From the NCBI GenBank assembly GCA_964504155.1, contig CAZDCZ010000046.1, positions 1-25,207 on the forward strand: 25,207 bases of DNA, in the 5' to 3' direction. Within the stretch, counting starts at the first letter, position 1; each line of letters starts with the position of its first letter. This document shows, one piece after another, positions 1 to 7,158 of this stretch. Made by a program: the position numbers and the translations under genes. Under the pieces are notes generated by a model that saw only the letters and a program-made list of their open reading frames with translations, made no database searches and was not told the origin of the DNA. The stretch is from CAZDCZ01 sp964504155 (GTDB lineage: Bacteria > Bacteroidota > Bacteroidia > Bacteroidales > UBA12077).

Positions 1-43
1 TTAAATGCCATTCTAAACGAGTTTAAATTTTATGACTTTTTAG

Positions 44-184
44 AGTGGACTCAACATTACAATAGGCGATATTATTACAATAATTCCTATTCACTCGTGC
101 TTAACTGCCAATTTAATGCAAGCCTACTTAACTTTCGACGATGAAGAAATATATCATCTTTCATCTGAAAAAGCCGTTATTTAA
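44..184 (+). pseudogene. 3' remnant of a D-threonine aldolase / D-serine dehydratase-like gene
   Basis: The plus-strand frame ending at TAA 182-184 encodes a stretch containing IGDIITIIPIHSCLTANLM followed by AYLTFDDEEIYHLSSEKAVI. A GD-x-hydrophobic-IP-x-HxC-LTAN pattern is the C-terminal metal-binding signature of PLP-dependent D-threonine aldolases and D-serine dehydratases (alanine-racemase fold). In those enzymes the His and Cys of HSC bind the divalent metal. The same frame has stops at 41-43, 14-16 and 2-4, so only about 46 codons remain open. The gene is therefore truncated or frameshifted, and the PLP-binding N-terminal domain is not in the window. A sequencing frameshift near position 41 is an alternative to true decay. 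Recognition rests on the motif alone. Confidence 0.5.
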
Positions 185-370
185 TCTTGTTACAAACAAA
201 TTATAACATAAAATCGATATAATATGTGGAAGATATATTGAAATACAGAAGACAAAAATAATAGAAAAACGATTTAATGTATCATTTCACAAATTACAAA
301 ATGGTAAAAAAGAAATAAAAATTTCATTTATCAAATCTTTTTTTTCTGAATTTTCAAAATTTAAAAAACA

Positions 371-402
371 AAAAAATTGGCTTAGCTAAGCCAATTTTTT
401 TT
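371..402. terminator. Bidirectional intrinsic terminator
   Basis: A perfect inverted repeat (core TTGGCTTAGCTAAGCCAA) is flanked by an A-run on the left and a T-run on the right, so it can stop transcripts from both sides. It sits between the convergent aldolase-like remnant and the CPBP protease gene. I see no gene in the rest of the 185-521 interval. Confidence 0.75.
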
Positions 403-521
403 CACATTGTTTGTTAAGATACATGATTTACAAAAGTTAAAAATTAGACTTTACAGTAAACGTAATTCGAACTACAATGCTTGAATTTACTACTGTCTCG
501 GTAATTATTTATGAGCCTTTG

Positions 522-1289
522 TTAGCAATTGTTATTGTTTATCATAATATTATTTTTATTTATACGCAATCCTGTTTTCTTATGATAAAAAATAGTTACT
601 ATTATTGTTAAAGCTATCGTTAATATTCTAAATGTATTTGTATAAGCTCCACCAATTGCATTGTCGCTTACTTCAAATAAAATCCAAGATAAATTCATAA
701 ATGTGTGTAAAAATATCGGCACCCATAAATTATTATCCCATTCGATATATAACCACGAAAACCAAATAGCTCCTATTGATGTTACTAAAAACACACTCGT
801 CTCTTCAAGAAAAGTAGAACCCTGATAAAGATGTCCGAACCCAAAAAATAATGCTCCAATAATAGAGGCAGGAATAAATCCCCAACCTAATTTTCTAAAT
901 AAAATACCAAACAAAAAGCCTCTAAAAAAATATTCTTCCATAAAGCCAGCGATAATTGTTTTATGAAGTAGTGATGCTATTTTCAAATTCTCATCAATTT
1001 TCCCGATAATTACAGAACTGATGAACATAGGCGATACTGTAATGGCCGTAAATATTAGTCCTTTAATAAAATTTTTATTTACGCCAATATTTTTAAATAT
1101 ATCCTTAAATCCATATAATATCCCCAAAACAATAATTGTTGGTATTATCCACCAGATATAAGAATAAAATATATTGTACAAGCTAGAAGAGAATGATGTT
1201 GTAAAAAAAATATCTGATATATGCTTTCCAAATGCAGCAAATAAAAATATCAGGATAATTATAACTGAGTATTTTATGTTTTGTTTCAT
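522..1289 (-). CDS. CPBP-family intramembrane glutamic endopeptidase
   Basis: This 255-residue multi-pass membrane protein carries the three conserved motifs of the CPBP (CAAX protease and bacteriocin-processing, Abi) family: EExxxR at E118-E119...R123, FxxxH at F149-H153, and HxxxN at H195-N199. These residues form the intramembrane active site in the Rce1 group. Bacterial members process or protect against peptides such as bacteriocins, and the substrate here is unknown. The N-terminus begins with a hydrophobic segment (about residues 8-22). It lies 41 nt downstream of an isoprenylcysteine-methyltransferase-like gene on the same strand. That pairing recalls the eukaryotic Rce1/ICMT pair that acts on CAAX proteins, but a shared pathway here is only inference. 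Confidence 0.85.
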   Translation of the reverse strand: MKQNIKYSVIIILIFLFAAFGKHISDIFFTTSFSSSLYNIFYSYIWWIIPTIIVLGILYGFKDIFKNIGVNKNFIKGLIFTAITVSPMFISSVIIGKIDENLKIASLLHKTIIAGFMEEYFFRGFLFGILFRKLGWGFIPASIIGALFFGFGHLYQGSTFLEETSVFLVTSIGAIWFSWLYIEWDNNLWVPIFLHTFMNLSWILFEVSDNAIGGAYTNTFRILTIALTIIVTIFYHKKTGLRINKNNIMINNNNC

Positions 1290-1330
1290 AGTTCTTTCTT
1301 AATTATATTTTATAGGATGATTCAACATTA

Positions 1331-1891
1331 TTAATATATAAATGGGATAATTTTTTTTGTAGTTTCTATATAATCTAAGTATTCTGAACCAAAATGCTCA
1401 ATTAATACTTTTTCTTCAATCTTTATTCTAATTACAAAAGCAATAAATATTAAAGTAAGTATTAATACTAGCGAAAATAAATTATTAAGACTAATACCAA
1501 AACCAATAAACGATAGTATAGAAGAAGCATAAGACGGATGTCTTAAATGTTTATAAAATCCATCTTTTTTAAGTATATGATTTGATTTGATAGTTACATT
1601 AACTGTGAAAAAATTACCAAGTGATTTAATAATTATAAGTCTAAAAATAATACCCAAAAATATTAATGAAAGACCAAAGTATTCGATAGAAGAGTTTCTT
1701 AAAATGGGATAAAAATATTTATTTGAAATATAAATTGCAGTTGGAATACTAATTATAATTATTATCCAGATAAAATAAACAGAACCTTTATCAACGTTCT
1801 GTTTATCTGTTTTTTTTGAGCGTAAAAGTCTGTTTAGAATAATTTCTGAAACAAACCAAAGACTGTACGTTGTAATAAATAATATATTCAT
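1331..1891 (-). CDS. Isoprenylcysteine carboxyl methyltransferase-like membrane protein
   Basis: This 186-residue membrane protein has about five hydrophobic segments. Its C-terminal half has the ICMT/PEMT layout: KKDGFYKHLRHPSY (RHPSY at 117-121) binds S-adenosylmethionine in this fold, followed by a hydrophobic hairpin, then the E-E pair (159-160) and the HFGxEYxxY segment near the end. Bacterial members are annotated as isoprenylcysteine carboxylmethyltransferase family proteins, but most have no proven substrate, and bacteria generally lack CAAX proteins. The gene is upstream of the CPBP protease on the same strand and is probably co-transcribed with it. Family assignment is firm; function is open. 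Confidence 0.8.
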   Translation of the reverse strand: MNILFITTYSLWFVSEIILNRLLRSKKTDKQNVDKGSVYFIWIIIIISIPTAIYISNKYFYPILRNSSIEYFGLSLIFLGIIFRLIIIKSLGNFFTVNVTIKSNHILKKDGFYKHLRHPSYASSILSFIGFGISLNNLFSLVLILTLIFIAFVIRIKIEEKVLIEHFGSEYLDYIETTKKIIPFIY

Positions 1892-1962
1892 AAGCTATTT
1901 ATTTTTATTAATTTCATTTTTAGTATTTTATATATAATCACACTACTTCTTTTTAATAATTG

Positions 1963-2187
1963 CTAACTACTTGTTCCGGTACCAAAACCTCCAATAAACA
2001 AGTTATTCGAAAACAGAGCTGCACCCTGTCACCCAATCAAAACAAAGGGAGAACTTTCAAGGCTCAATATATTCATACTTACTCCACCAAATCCTCCAAT
2101 AATTTGCAAATTTATTGGTTTATCATCTTGTGCATTTATTGCATTATATAAAAATGCTATTGCTATAATTAATATTATCCTTTTCAT
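1963..2187 (-). pseudogene. Truncated exported glycine-rich protein with an internal stop
   Basis: From ATG at 2187-2185 the minus strand encodes MKRIILIIAIAFLYNAINAQ, a good secretion signal. It is followed by DDKPINLQIIGGFGGVSMNI and, after an in-frame TGA at 2031-2029, QGAALFSNNLFIGGFGTG, ending at TAG 1965-1963. The Gly-Gly spaced pattern resembles the N-terminus of a family of exported Bacteroidota proteins of about 200 residues. The TGA falls where a glycine (GGA) is expected, so one substitution explains it. The reading frame then ends after only 74 codons. I read this as a decayed, truncated gene. The family resemblance is from memory and not certain. Confidence 0.45.
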
Positions 2188-2232
2188 GATTATATATTTT
2201 TCTAATTTCCTATAAATATTATTATCAACAAA

Positions 2233-2657
2233 TTACTTTACGGAATTATTAAAGAGTTTTGGTAATCGTTTATTTCTAGCAATTACAAAGAAACCAACAG
2301 CATAAATTCCTATATTAAAAATGCTTATAGAGAAAATACCTATAGAAAATATACCTANNNNNNNNNNNNNNNNNNNNNNNNNNNNNNNNNNNNNNNNNNN
2401 NNNNNNNNNNNNNNNNNNNNNNNNNNNNNNNNNNNNNNNNNNNNNNNNNNNNNNNNNATACCTATAGAAAATATACCTACAGAAAACACTCCAATTGAAA
2501 AATTCCCTGCTGCAAATATTCCTGCTGCAAAATTCCCGACAGCAAAATAATTAAAACTATAATCTCCGGCAGAAAACATACTATCTACAGTAAAATTTAA
2601 AATTATTCCTGTAATAAATAATACACTTGCTAAAACTACTATCCAATACTTTTTCAT
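2233..2657 (-). CDS. Small membrane protein with (A/S)xGxF five-residue repeats, interrupted by the assembly gap
   Basis: The protein starts MKKYWIVVLASVLFITGIIL (one membrane or signal segment, residues 4-24) and then runs into five-residue repeats: AVGNF, AAGIF, AAGNF, SIGVF, SVGIF, SIG. Beyond the N run (2358-2457) the minus strand resumes with the same repeat (GIFSIGIFSIS) and ends IYAVGFFVIARNKRLPKLFNNSVK with stop TAA at 2235-2233. The two halves are out of frame across 100 N, as expected if the 100 N are a placeholder of unknown length. The true protein is therefore longer or shorter than shown. The repeat suggests a regular beta or membrane-apposed stack, and I do not know the function. 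A promoter and a set of 20-bp repeats lie just upstream. Confidence 0.7.
2358..2457. other. Assembly gap (100 N) inside a 15-bp tandem repeat tract
   Basis: Exactly 100 N, flanked on both sides by the same 15-bp-period sequence (ATACCTATAGAAAAT on the plus strand). The assembler evidently could not resolve the repeat number, so the real length is unknown. Confidence 0.95.
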
Positions 2658-2708
2658 TTTATTAATTTTTTAGTTAAACATTAAAATTTTATTAGATTAA
2701 TTCTTTTG

Positions 2709-2739
2709 CAAGTATAAAGGGCTTTGTAACCCGAAACAA
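2709..2739 (-). promoter_or_regulatory. Bacteroidota-type promoter of the repeat protein gene
   Basis: Read on the minus strand: TTG (2739-2737), 20 nt, TATACTTG (2716-2709). This matches the TTG-N20-TAnnTTTG pattern with one mismatch. The start codon is about 50 nt further on. Confidence 0.45.
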
Positions 2740-2820
2740 ATTTATGTGATGAAGGCTTAGCTTTTGTGATAAGTAACAAAGCTGTGTGATGAATAACTAA
2801 AATTTGGGATAGAAAACAAA
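2721..2820 (-). repeat. Four to five degenerate 20-bp direct repeats upstream of a promoter
   Basis: On the plus strand the hexamer TGTGAT ends at 2750, 2770 and 2790, and a variant TGGGAT ends at 2810, giving an exact 20-bp period. A weaker fifth unit (TTGTAAC...AAACAAA) covers 2721-2740. On the minus strand the consensus is roughly TTTGTTAnTnATCACAnA. The array begins at the -33 element of the repeat-protein promoter and extends about 80 bp upstream, the position of activator sites. Spacing of about two helical turns would place a regulator on one face of the DNA. The LytTR regulator encoded 330 bp away is an obvious but unproven candidate, since LytTR proteins bind direct repeats about two turns apart. 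Confidence 0.55.
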
Positions 2821-2906
2821 TTTCTATTGAATATTTGTAGATACTTAAAATAACGTTAAGCGTTTTAACTATTTATTTTTTTCTTCTTTATTTAATAGTA
2901 AAAAAA

Positions 2907-3044
2907 ATGTCCGATAAATATAAAATACGAGATAAGGATAAAGCATACCTGCCAACCGGCAAGGCAGGCTTTGTAACATTAACAATTGTTGATTGGATAG
3001 ATGTATTTACGAGAAAAGAACAAAAGTTAATTATATATGGATAG
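2907..3044 (+). pseudogene. N-terminal remnant of a RAYT (Y1) transposase with an in-frame palindromic insert
   Basis: The 45-codon frame reads MSDKYKIRDKDKAY, then LPTGKAG, then FVTLTIVDWIDVFTRKEQKLII, and stops at TAG 3042-3044. Apart from the seven-codon insert, this is the characteristic start of Bacteroidota REP-associated tyrosine transposases (AYFVTLTIV-WIDVFTR). The rest of the enzyme, including the HUH motif and catalytic tyrosine, is missing. The insert is a GC-rich palindrome described separately. The gene cannot encode an active enzyme. It is a second, distinct RAYT lineage from the intact one at 22486-23094, whose N-terminus differs. Confidence 0.65.
2949..2969. repeat. 21-bp GC-rich palindromic REP-like insert
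   Basis: CCTGCC...GGCAGG arms around an AACCGGCAA centre, markedly GC-rich against its surroundings. It sits exactly between codons of the RAYT remnant, adding seven codons in phase. I have the impression that similar palindromes are frequent in Bacteroidota genomes, but cannot check it here. Confidence 0.6.
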
Positions 3045-3051
3045 GAATGTA

Positions 3052-3084
3052 AAAGGCACGGATTACAAATCCGCGCCAGCCTTT
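3052..3084. repeat. 33-bp imperfect palindrome (REP-like), 7 bp after the RAYT remnant
   Basis: Outer arms AAAGGC/GCCTTT enclose an inner hairpin GGC-ACGGATT-ACA-AATCCGC-GCC whose centre is offset by about 2 nt. Total length is 33 bp, as for the palindromes around the cas genes. It is less symmetric than those, so membership in the same class is tentative. Confidence 0.5.
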
Positions 3085-3117
3085 AGGTCAATAATTTTAA
3101 AAAAAATCAATTTCATA

Positions 3118-3173
3118 AACAATACAATAACAAATTAATTCAGAGCAAACTATTTTTTTGTTATTGTATTGTT
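3118..3173 (-). terminator. Long hairpin overlapping the 3' end of the LytTR gene
   Basis: Perfect 17-bp inverted arms (AACAATACAATAACAAA at 3118-3134 and its complement at 3157-3173) with a 22-nt loop. One arm is the last eight codons of the LytTR gene. A T-rich tract follows about 10 nt beyond the stem on the minus strand. It may act as a terminator or as a 3'-end stabiliser. Confidence 0.5.
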
Positions 3174-4013
3174 AAAACTATTAAGATAACCACGAGAAAC
3201 AGGAATAATATCTTTACAATTTCGTAGTTTTAATCTATATCCTTGCGAATTGCCATCGATATTTTCGATTGCATTTAAATTTACAACAAATGCCCTATGA
3301 CACTGTAAAATCGACAAGTATTTTGTAAAATCATTTACTATCTTGGTTAAAGTAATACGTAATAATTTCGACTTCATTTCTTCGTTAAGAATATAAAAAA
3401 CTTGCACATAATTACCTTGCGATTTAATATACAGTAAATCAGATAATGCAATTTTAAGATTCTCATCTTTGTTATCAGATATTATTTCTACATATTCTTT
3501 GTTAGTAATAATATCATCATTCTTAATTATTGAATTTAAATTTGCAGCCGATTTCAGATTACTTTTTAATAAATTATTTTGCGAAATTAAAGTTATAATT
3601 ATTACCGGGAAGCCACCAACAATTACCGTAAACAATTGAAAAATAAAAAACAAATTCCAAGTAATTTTAAATTCAAAAACTATTACTGTATAAAAGAAAT
3701 TCCCGACTCCTATTGTAAATAATATTACGAAAAGATAAAGAATTTGACTTTTTACTTTCCATCTGTCTTCACAAAAAACATTTTTAAGCAAAAATGGAAA
3801 AACTATTAAATTAATTATTAATATAAAAAAACTAACTAAGCCATACCCCGAAATTATTACTGTTTTATTTAAGGAATTAAAGTTATACAAGCCAAAAGGT
3901 CGAAAAATAATTAGAAATACAGCAACAAAAAAACTTATAATTATAGCTACCTTAAGGTTGCGAACAACACCATTTCTGTAAGGATATGGTTTATTAAAAA
4001 CAGATAATTTCAT
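3150..4013 (-). CDS. Membrane-anchored LytTR-family DNA-binding regulator
   Basis: This 287-residue protein has four hydrophobic segments in its N-terminal half (about residues 22-38, 52-78, 90-114, 120-145). The C-terminal LytTR domain (about 174-287) shows the hallmark stretches DLLYIKSQGNYVQVF, LLRITLTKI and LQCHRAFVVNL, then GYRLKLRN and IPVSRGY. LytTR domains bind DNA as beta-strand readers of direct repeats. Membrane-tethered LytTR regulators without a partner kinase are common in Bacteroidota. The gene stands alone between two terminator-like hairpins. Possible targets include the 20-bp repeat array at 2721-2820, which is inference from proximity. Its 3' end is embedded in a 17-bp-stem hairpin. 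Confidence 0.85.
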   Translation of the reverse strand: MKLSVFNKPYPYRNGVVRNLKVAIIISFFVAVFLIIFRPFGLYNFNSLNKTVIISGYGLVSFFILIINLIVFPFLLKNVFCEDRWKVKSQILYLFVILFTIGVGNFFYTVIVFEFKITWNLFFIFQLFTVIVGGFPVIIITLISQNNLLKSNLKSAANLNSIIKNDDIITNKEYVEIISDNKDENLKIALSDLLYIKSQGNYVQVFYILNEEMKSKLLRITLTKIVNDFTKYLSILQCHRAFVVNLNAIENIDGNSQGYRLKLRNCKDIIPVSRGYLNSFNNTITKK

Positions 4014-4027
4014 AGTTCAAATTAATT

Positions 4028-4061
4028 TTAAAAAAATAGCGACTTAATAATAAAGTCGCTA
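4028..4061 (-). terminator. Intrinsic terminator after porB
   Basis: Stem TAGCGACTT/AAGTCGCTA (4037-4061) with a 7-nt loop, followed on the minus strand by a T-run (A-run at 4028-4036). It lies 20 nt past the porB stop and so ends the por operon. Confidence 0.8.
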
Positions 4062-4081
4062 TAAATATAATTAATATTTTT

Positions 4082-4984
4082 TTATTGCCATTTTTTTCTC
4101 ATTCGTTCCCATTTTTTATCTCTGGCAGCAATAATTACATCAATATCTTCGTCGGTAAGATGTTTGAATCGTGCTTGCTGAAAAAGATAATCTTTAACAG
4201 GTTTAAATTCTTTAGGGTTTCTATTAAGTTTGAATTCTCCATTTTCGTATTCGGCAAGATAAATTAATCCGCAATCGACAGCATCTTTAGCAATAGAAAT
4301 TGCTGTTTCGGTTGCCGATCCCCATCCTGTAGGGCACGATGCAAAAACATGTATATATGATGTTCCATCAACTTGTTTTGCTTTATTTACTTTATTAATA
4401 AAATCCTGATAATATCCAACGCTAGCAGTAGCAGCATACTTAATGTCATGAGCAGCAACTATCTCGAACATATTTTTCTTCTGAGTAGTTGAACCATGAA
4501 TATTTTTACCTGCAGGAGTTGTAGTTGTTTTTGTTCCGAAAGGAGTTAATCCACTTTTTTGTATTCCGGTATTCATATATGCTTCGTTATCGTAGCATAT
4601 GTAAATTAGCTTATCGTCTCTGTCAATAGCTCCTGATAGAGCTTGCAATCCGATATCGGCAGTACCACCGTCGCCGGCAAAAACTACAGTATGAGTATCT
4701 TTTTTCCCAAGAGCTTTATTACCAACAGAAACACCTGATGCCATTGAAGCAGAGCCCGGAAATGTAGATATTATTGCATTTCTGGTAAATGCCATTTGGG
4801 GATAAATAAATCCTACTGCCGACATACATCCTGCTGGCAACACAGAATATGTTCTATCGCCTAAGACTTTTAATGCTAATCGTACAGCTAAACTACCACC
4901 ACATCCGGCACAAGCTTTGTGTCCGTAAAAATATTCCTTATCGGTAATATTCTTTGCATTTATTCTTTTTATTGAATTATCCAT
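4082..4984 (-). CDS. porB: Pyruvate-type 2-oxoacid:ferredoxin oxidoreductase, beta (TPP) subunit
   Basis: 300 residues, the usual size for the beta subunit of four-subunit pyruvate:ferredoxin oxidoreductases. It binds thiamine diphosphate through GDGGTADIGLQ...CYDNEAYMNTG (GDG-x~25-DN motif). A [4Fe-4S] cluster site is suggested by CAGCGG near the N-terminus, AGCMSAVG, and a later SCPTGWG cysteine. The reaction is oxidative decarboxylation of a 2-oxoacid to acyl-CoA with ferredoxin as electron acceptor, in the cytoplasm. Its start overlaps the end of porA by 8 nt, implying translational coupling. It is the last gene of the porC-porD-porA-porB set and is followed by a terminator. Pyruvate is the likely substrate from the family; a branched-chain oxoacid cannot be excluded. 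Confidence 0.9.
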   Translation of the reverse strand: MDNSIKRINAKNITDKEYFYGHKACAGCGGSLAVRLALKVLGDRTYSVLPAGCMSAVGFIYPQMAFTRNAIISTFPGSASMASGVSVGNKALGKKDTHTVVFAGDGGTADIGLQALSGAIDRDDKLIYICYDNEAYMNTGIQKSGLTPFGTKTTTTPAGKNIHGSTTQKKNMFEIVAAHDIKYAATASVGYYQDFINKVNKAKQVDGTSYIHVFASCPTGWGSATETAISIAKDAVDCGLIYLAEYENGEFKLNRNPKEFKPVKDYLFQQARFKHLTDEDIDVIIAARDKKWERMRKKWQ

Positions 4985-6167
4985 CGATTTTTACCCCCAT
5001 ATTTATAAATTTCACTCTTTCTATCTCTTTCCCATTTTTTGCATCAAGCAAATTATTATACATCTCTTCAATATTTTGTTTCGAAATATCTCTTCCACCC
5101 ATTCCAGCAACAAAATTATACGAGGCAGGTTTTTTATTTAATCTGCTTAAAGAAGAATTCACGTTTGTAAATATTGTTCCTTCGAATCCGAAAGAAATAT
5201 CTTTATCTAAAACACCTATTACTGCCTTATCTTTTAATACTTCATTTACTTCCTTTTCAGGAAATGGACGCATATAACGAAGTTTTAACAAACCAACTTT
5301 TTTACCTTCTTTGCGCATTTTATCTACAACAATACGAGCTGTTCCGGTAACACTACCAACAGTAACTAATACTATTTCGGCATCATCGCACATATATGTA
5401 TCGATTAAACCATTATAATATCGACCAAATCTATCACCATATTCTTTATCTACTTCTTGAATAATGTCTAAAGAATCCATCATTGCTTTATGTTGTTGGT
5501 ATTTGAACTCCATATTATCGGCAGGAGTAGTACTAAATCCCATGTTTTTAGGTTCTTCTTCGTCCATTTTGTTTGGTGTAGTAAAAGTCGGAAGAAATTC
5601 ATCCACTTCACTCTGTTCAGGCACCGATACTTCTTCGTAAGTATGAGTAAGTACAAAGCCATCGAGATTAACCATAAATGGAGTTAGCACTTTTTTATGT
5701 TCGGCAATTTTATATGCTTGAATCATCATATCTAATGCTTCTTGAGCATCTTCTACATAAACTTGTATCCATCCGCTATCTAATTGCGATAATGAATCGC
5801 GTAAATCGCCAAATATACTCCATGGCAATGCAACCGAACGGTTAGCATTCATCATAACAATAGGATATCTTCCACCACTAGCATAATGCAATCCTTCGGC
5901 CATATATAATAATCCTTGCGAAGAAGTAGCTGTGAATGCTCTTGCTCCAACAGAACTAACCCCCATAGCAGCCGACATAGCAGAATGCTCAGATTCTACA
6001 TGCATAAATTCTGCTTTTAACGAACCATCTTCAACCATTTCCGATAATCGCTCAACAACAATTGTTTGAGGAGTAATAGGATATGCAGAAATAACTTGAG
6101 GTCGGGCTAAGCGAGTTCCTATAGCCACAGCATCATCGCCCGACACAAAATATTTTTTATTTTTCAT
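4977..6167 (-). CDS. porA: Pyruvate-type 2-oxoacid:ferredoxin oxidoreductase, alpha subunit
   Basis: 396 residues, matching PorA of four-subunit enzymes. The N-terminal pyrimidine-binding (Pyr) domain shows GDDAVAIGTRLARPQVISAYPITPQT. The YPITPQ signature and the downstream EFMHVESEHSAM segment belong to the alpha subunit active site. The C-terminal transketolase-like domain II contains VLVTVGSVTGTARIVVDKMR and VGLLKLRYMRPFP. With PorB it forms the catalytic core, while PorC and PorD complete the complex and electron transfer. It is preceded by a 107-nt spacer in which I see no clear regulatory element, and overlaps porB by 8 nt. Most Bacteroidota described carry the single-chain enzyme, so the split form is worth noting. 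Confidence 0.9.
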   Translation of the reverse strand: MKNKKYFVSGDDAVAIGTRLARPQVISAYPITPQTIVVERLSEMVEDGSLKAEFMHVESEHSAMSAAMGVSSVGARAFTATSSQGLLYMAEGLHYASGGRYPIVMMNANRSVALPWSIFGDLRDSLSQLDSGWIQVYVEDAQEALDMMIQAYKIAEHKKVLTPFMVNLDGFVLTHTYEEVSVPEQSEVDEFLPTFTTPNKMDEEEPKNMGFSTTPADNMEFKYQQHKAMMDSLDIIQEVDKEYGDRFGRYYNGLIDTYMCDDAEIVLVTVGSVTGTARIVVDKMRKEGKKVGLLKLRYMRPFPEKEVNEVLKDKAVIGVLDKDISFGFEGTIFTNVNSSLSRLNKKPASYNFVAGMGGRDISKQNIEEMYNNLLDAKNGKEIERVKFINMGVKIDG

Positions 6168-6274
6168 ATGTTTATTTTTTATTTTTCAATTATCATATGG
6201 AGCTCGCATAACTATAAAAACAATAATCCGTCGTGTGTGTCAAATTGTGTTTGTTTAGTCATGCTCGGTTCATA

Positions 6275-6574
6275 TTATATTTCCTCCTTTACCATTTTAA
6301 TTGCATCAAATTTACATTCGTGGGCACATACTCCACAACCCTTACAATAATCGTAATCGATATCTACCTTGTTATCCGATTTAAAGATTACACCATCGGG
6401 GCAAACCATATAACAAACTAGGCAATTAGTACATTTATCTTTATCTATTACAGGTTTAAATGTTCTCCATCCAGCATTTACTTCAAAAAGATGTCCTGCA
6501 GTAAATTGTGGTCCTACCGGATAATCGTTAATATGTTTTGGTTTAATAAATTTTTGTACTTTAGGTCTATTCAT
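6275..6574 (-). CDS. porD: Oxidoreductase delta subunit, 2x[4Fe-4S] ferredoxin-like
   Basis: 99 residues. Two clusters are read directly from CTNCLVCYMVCPDGV and CKGCGVCAHECKFDA, each a CxxCxxCxxxC motif donating three Cys plus one to the partner cluster. This is the electron-exit subunit that passes electrons from the TPP/FeS core to soluble ferredoxin. The N-terminal extension of about 35 residues (with GPQFTAGHLFEVNAGWRTFKP) is typical of PorD and absent from the shorter delta subunit of the second complex. The start codon overlaps the end of porC by 8 nt. Confidence 0.9.
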   Translation of the reverse strand: MNRPKVQKFIKPKHINDYPVGPQFTAGHLFEVNAGWRTFKPVIDKDKCTNCLVCYMVCPDGVIFKSDNKVDIDYDYCKGCGVCAHECKFDAIKMVKEEI

Positions 6575-7118
6575 GATTTATTCCTTTCTTTACAATATTA
6601 TAAGCCTCTTGTAAAATTTTAACATTTTTTTCAACCAAAGAACTTTTCAATTCATCAGCAATAGCTTTCTCGCCCGATTCTAAATCAATTATTTCGGATA
6701 CTGCTATTAATGCACCAAGCATTGCTGTATTAGTAATTGGTCGTCCTAAAATATCTAATGCCAAAGATGTAGCATCGATAAATGTTGTATTCACATTTTT
6801 TAGGCTATCGTATTTTTCCGGATGAGCCGAATTAATAATTAATACGCCATCGTTTTTTAATCCTTTAGTAATGTTATTATCAATAAGCGATTCGTCGAGA
6901 ACTACAACATAATCGCATTCCTGCACTTCGCTACGATCGGTAATTTTCTTATCATCGATTTTTGTAAATCCTAATACCGGGGCACCTCTTCTTTCGGGAC
7001 CGAATGATGGAAAAGCCAAAGCATATTTATTTTCGAATAAAACAGCCGCCTTACCCAATAGTCGTGCAACGGTAAAACTACCTTGTCCGCCTCTTCCGTG
7101 CCATCTAACTTCTTTCAT
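6567..7118 (-). CDS. porC: Pyruvate-type 2-oxoacid:ferredoxin oxidoreductase, gamma subunit
   Basis: 183 residues from the ATG at 7118-7116, chosen because GGAGG lies 7 nt upstream and because the gamma family begins M-K/R-E-V-R-W/F-HGRGGQG. A longer frame from 7226 would run back through the Lrp gene and is not credible. The HGRGGQGSFTVARLLGKAA motif and the SFGPERRGAPV segment are hallmarks of the gamma (domain III) subunit. The domain is thought to bind CoA or to open on CoA binding in the single-chain enzyme. It is the first gene of the oxidoreductase set, 40 nt after the Lrp regulator stop, and overlaps porD. Confidence 0.9.
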   Translation of the reverse strand: MKEVRWHGRGGQGSFTVARLLGKAAVLFENKYALAFPSFGPERRGAPVLGFTKIDDKKITDRSEVQECDYVVVLDESLIDNNITKGLKNDGVLIINSAHPEKYDSLKNVNTTFIDATSLALDILGRPITNTAMLGALIAVSEIIDLESGEKAIADELKSSLVEKNVKILQEAYNIVKKGINHE

Positions 7119-7158
7119 TATTTTTCCTCCATATTTTATTAATAATATCGTTTTATGC

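Noticed and set aside
455..475. tRNA T-arm-like GTTCGAAT on the minus strand
   Set aside because: No 5-bp stem closes it and no acceptor, D or anticodon arm can be found around it.
1960..2151. 63-codon plus-strand frame
   Set aside because: It is antisense to the exported-protein pseudogene, which shows a signal peptide and coherent composition.
2940..2972. AAAGC...GCTTT as a 33-bp palindrome in the RAYT remnant
   Set aside because: The outer bases encode conserved RAYT residues (AY and F), so the inserted part is only 21 bp; the AAAGC/GCTTT match is chance.
4037..4061. Relation of the porB terminator stem (GCGACTT...AAGTCGC) to the 33-bp palindromes
   Set aside because: The inner arm is similar but loop length differs and outer arms are missing; a normal terminator explains it.
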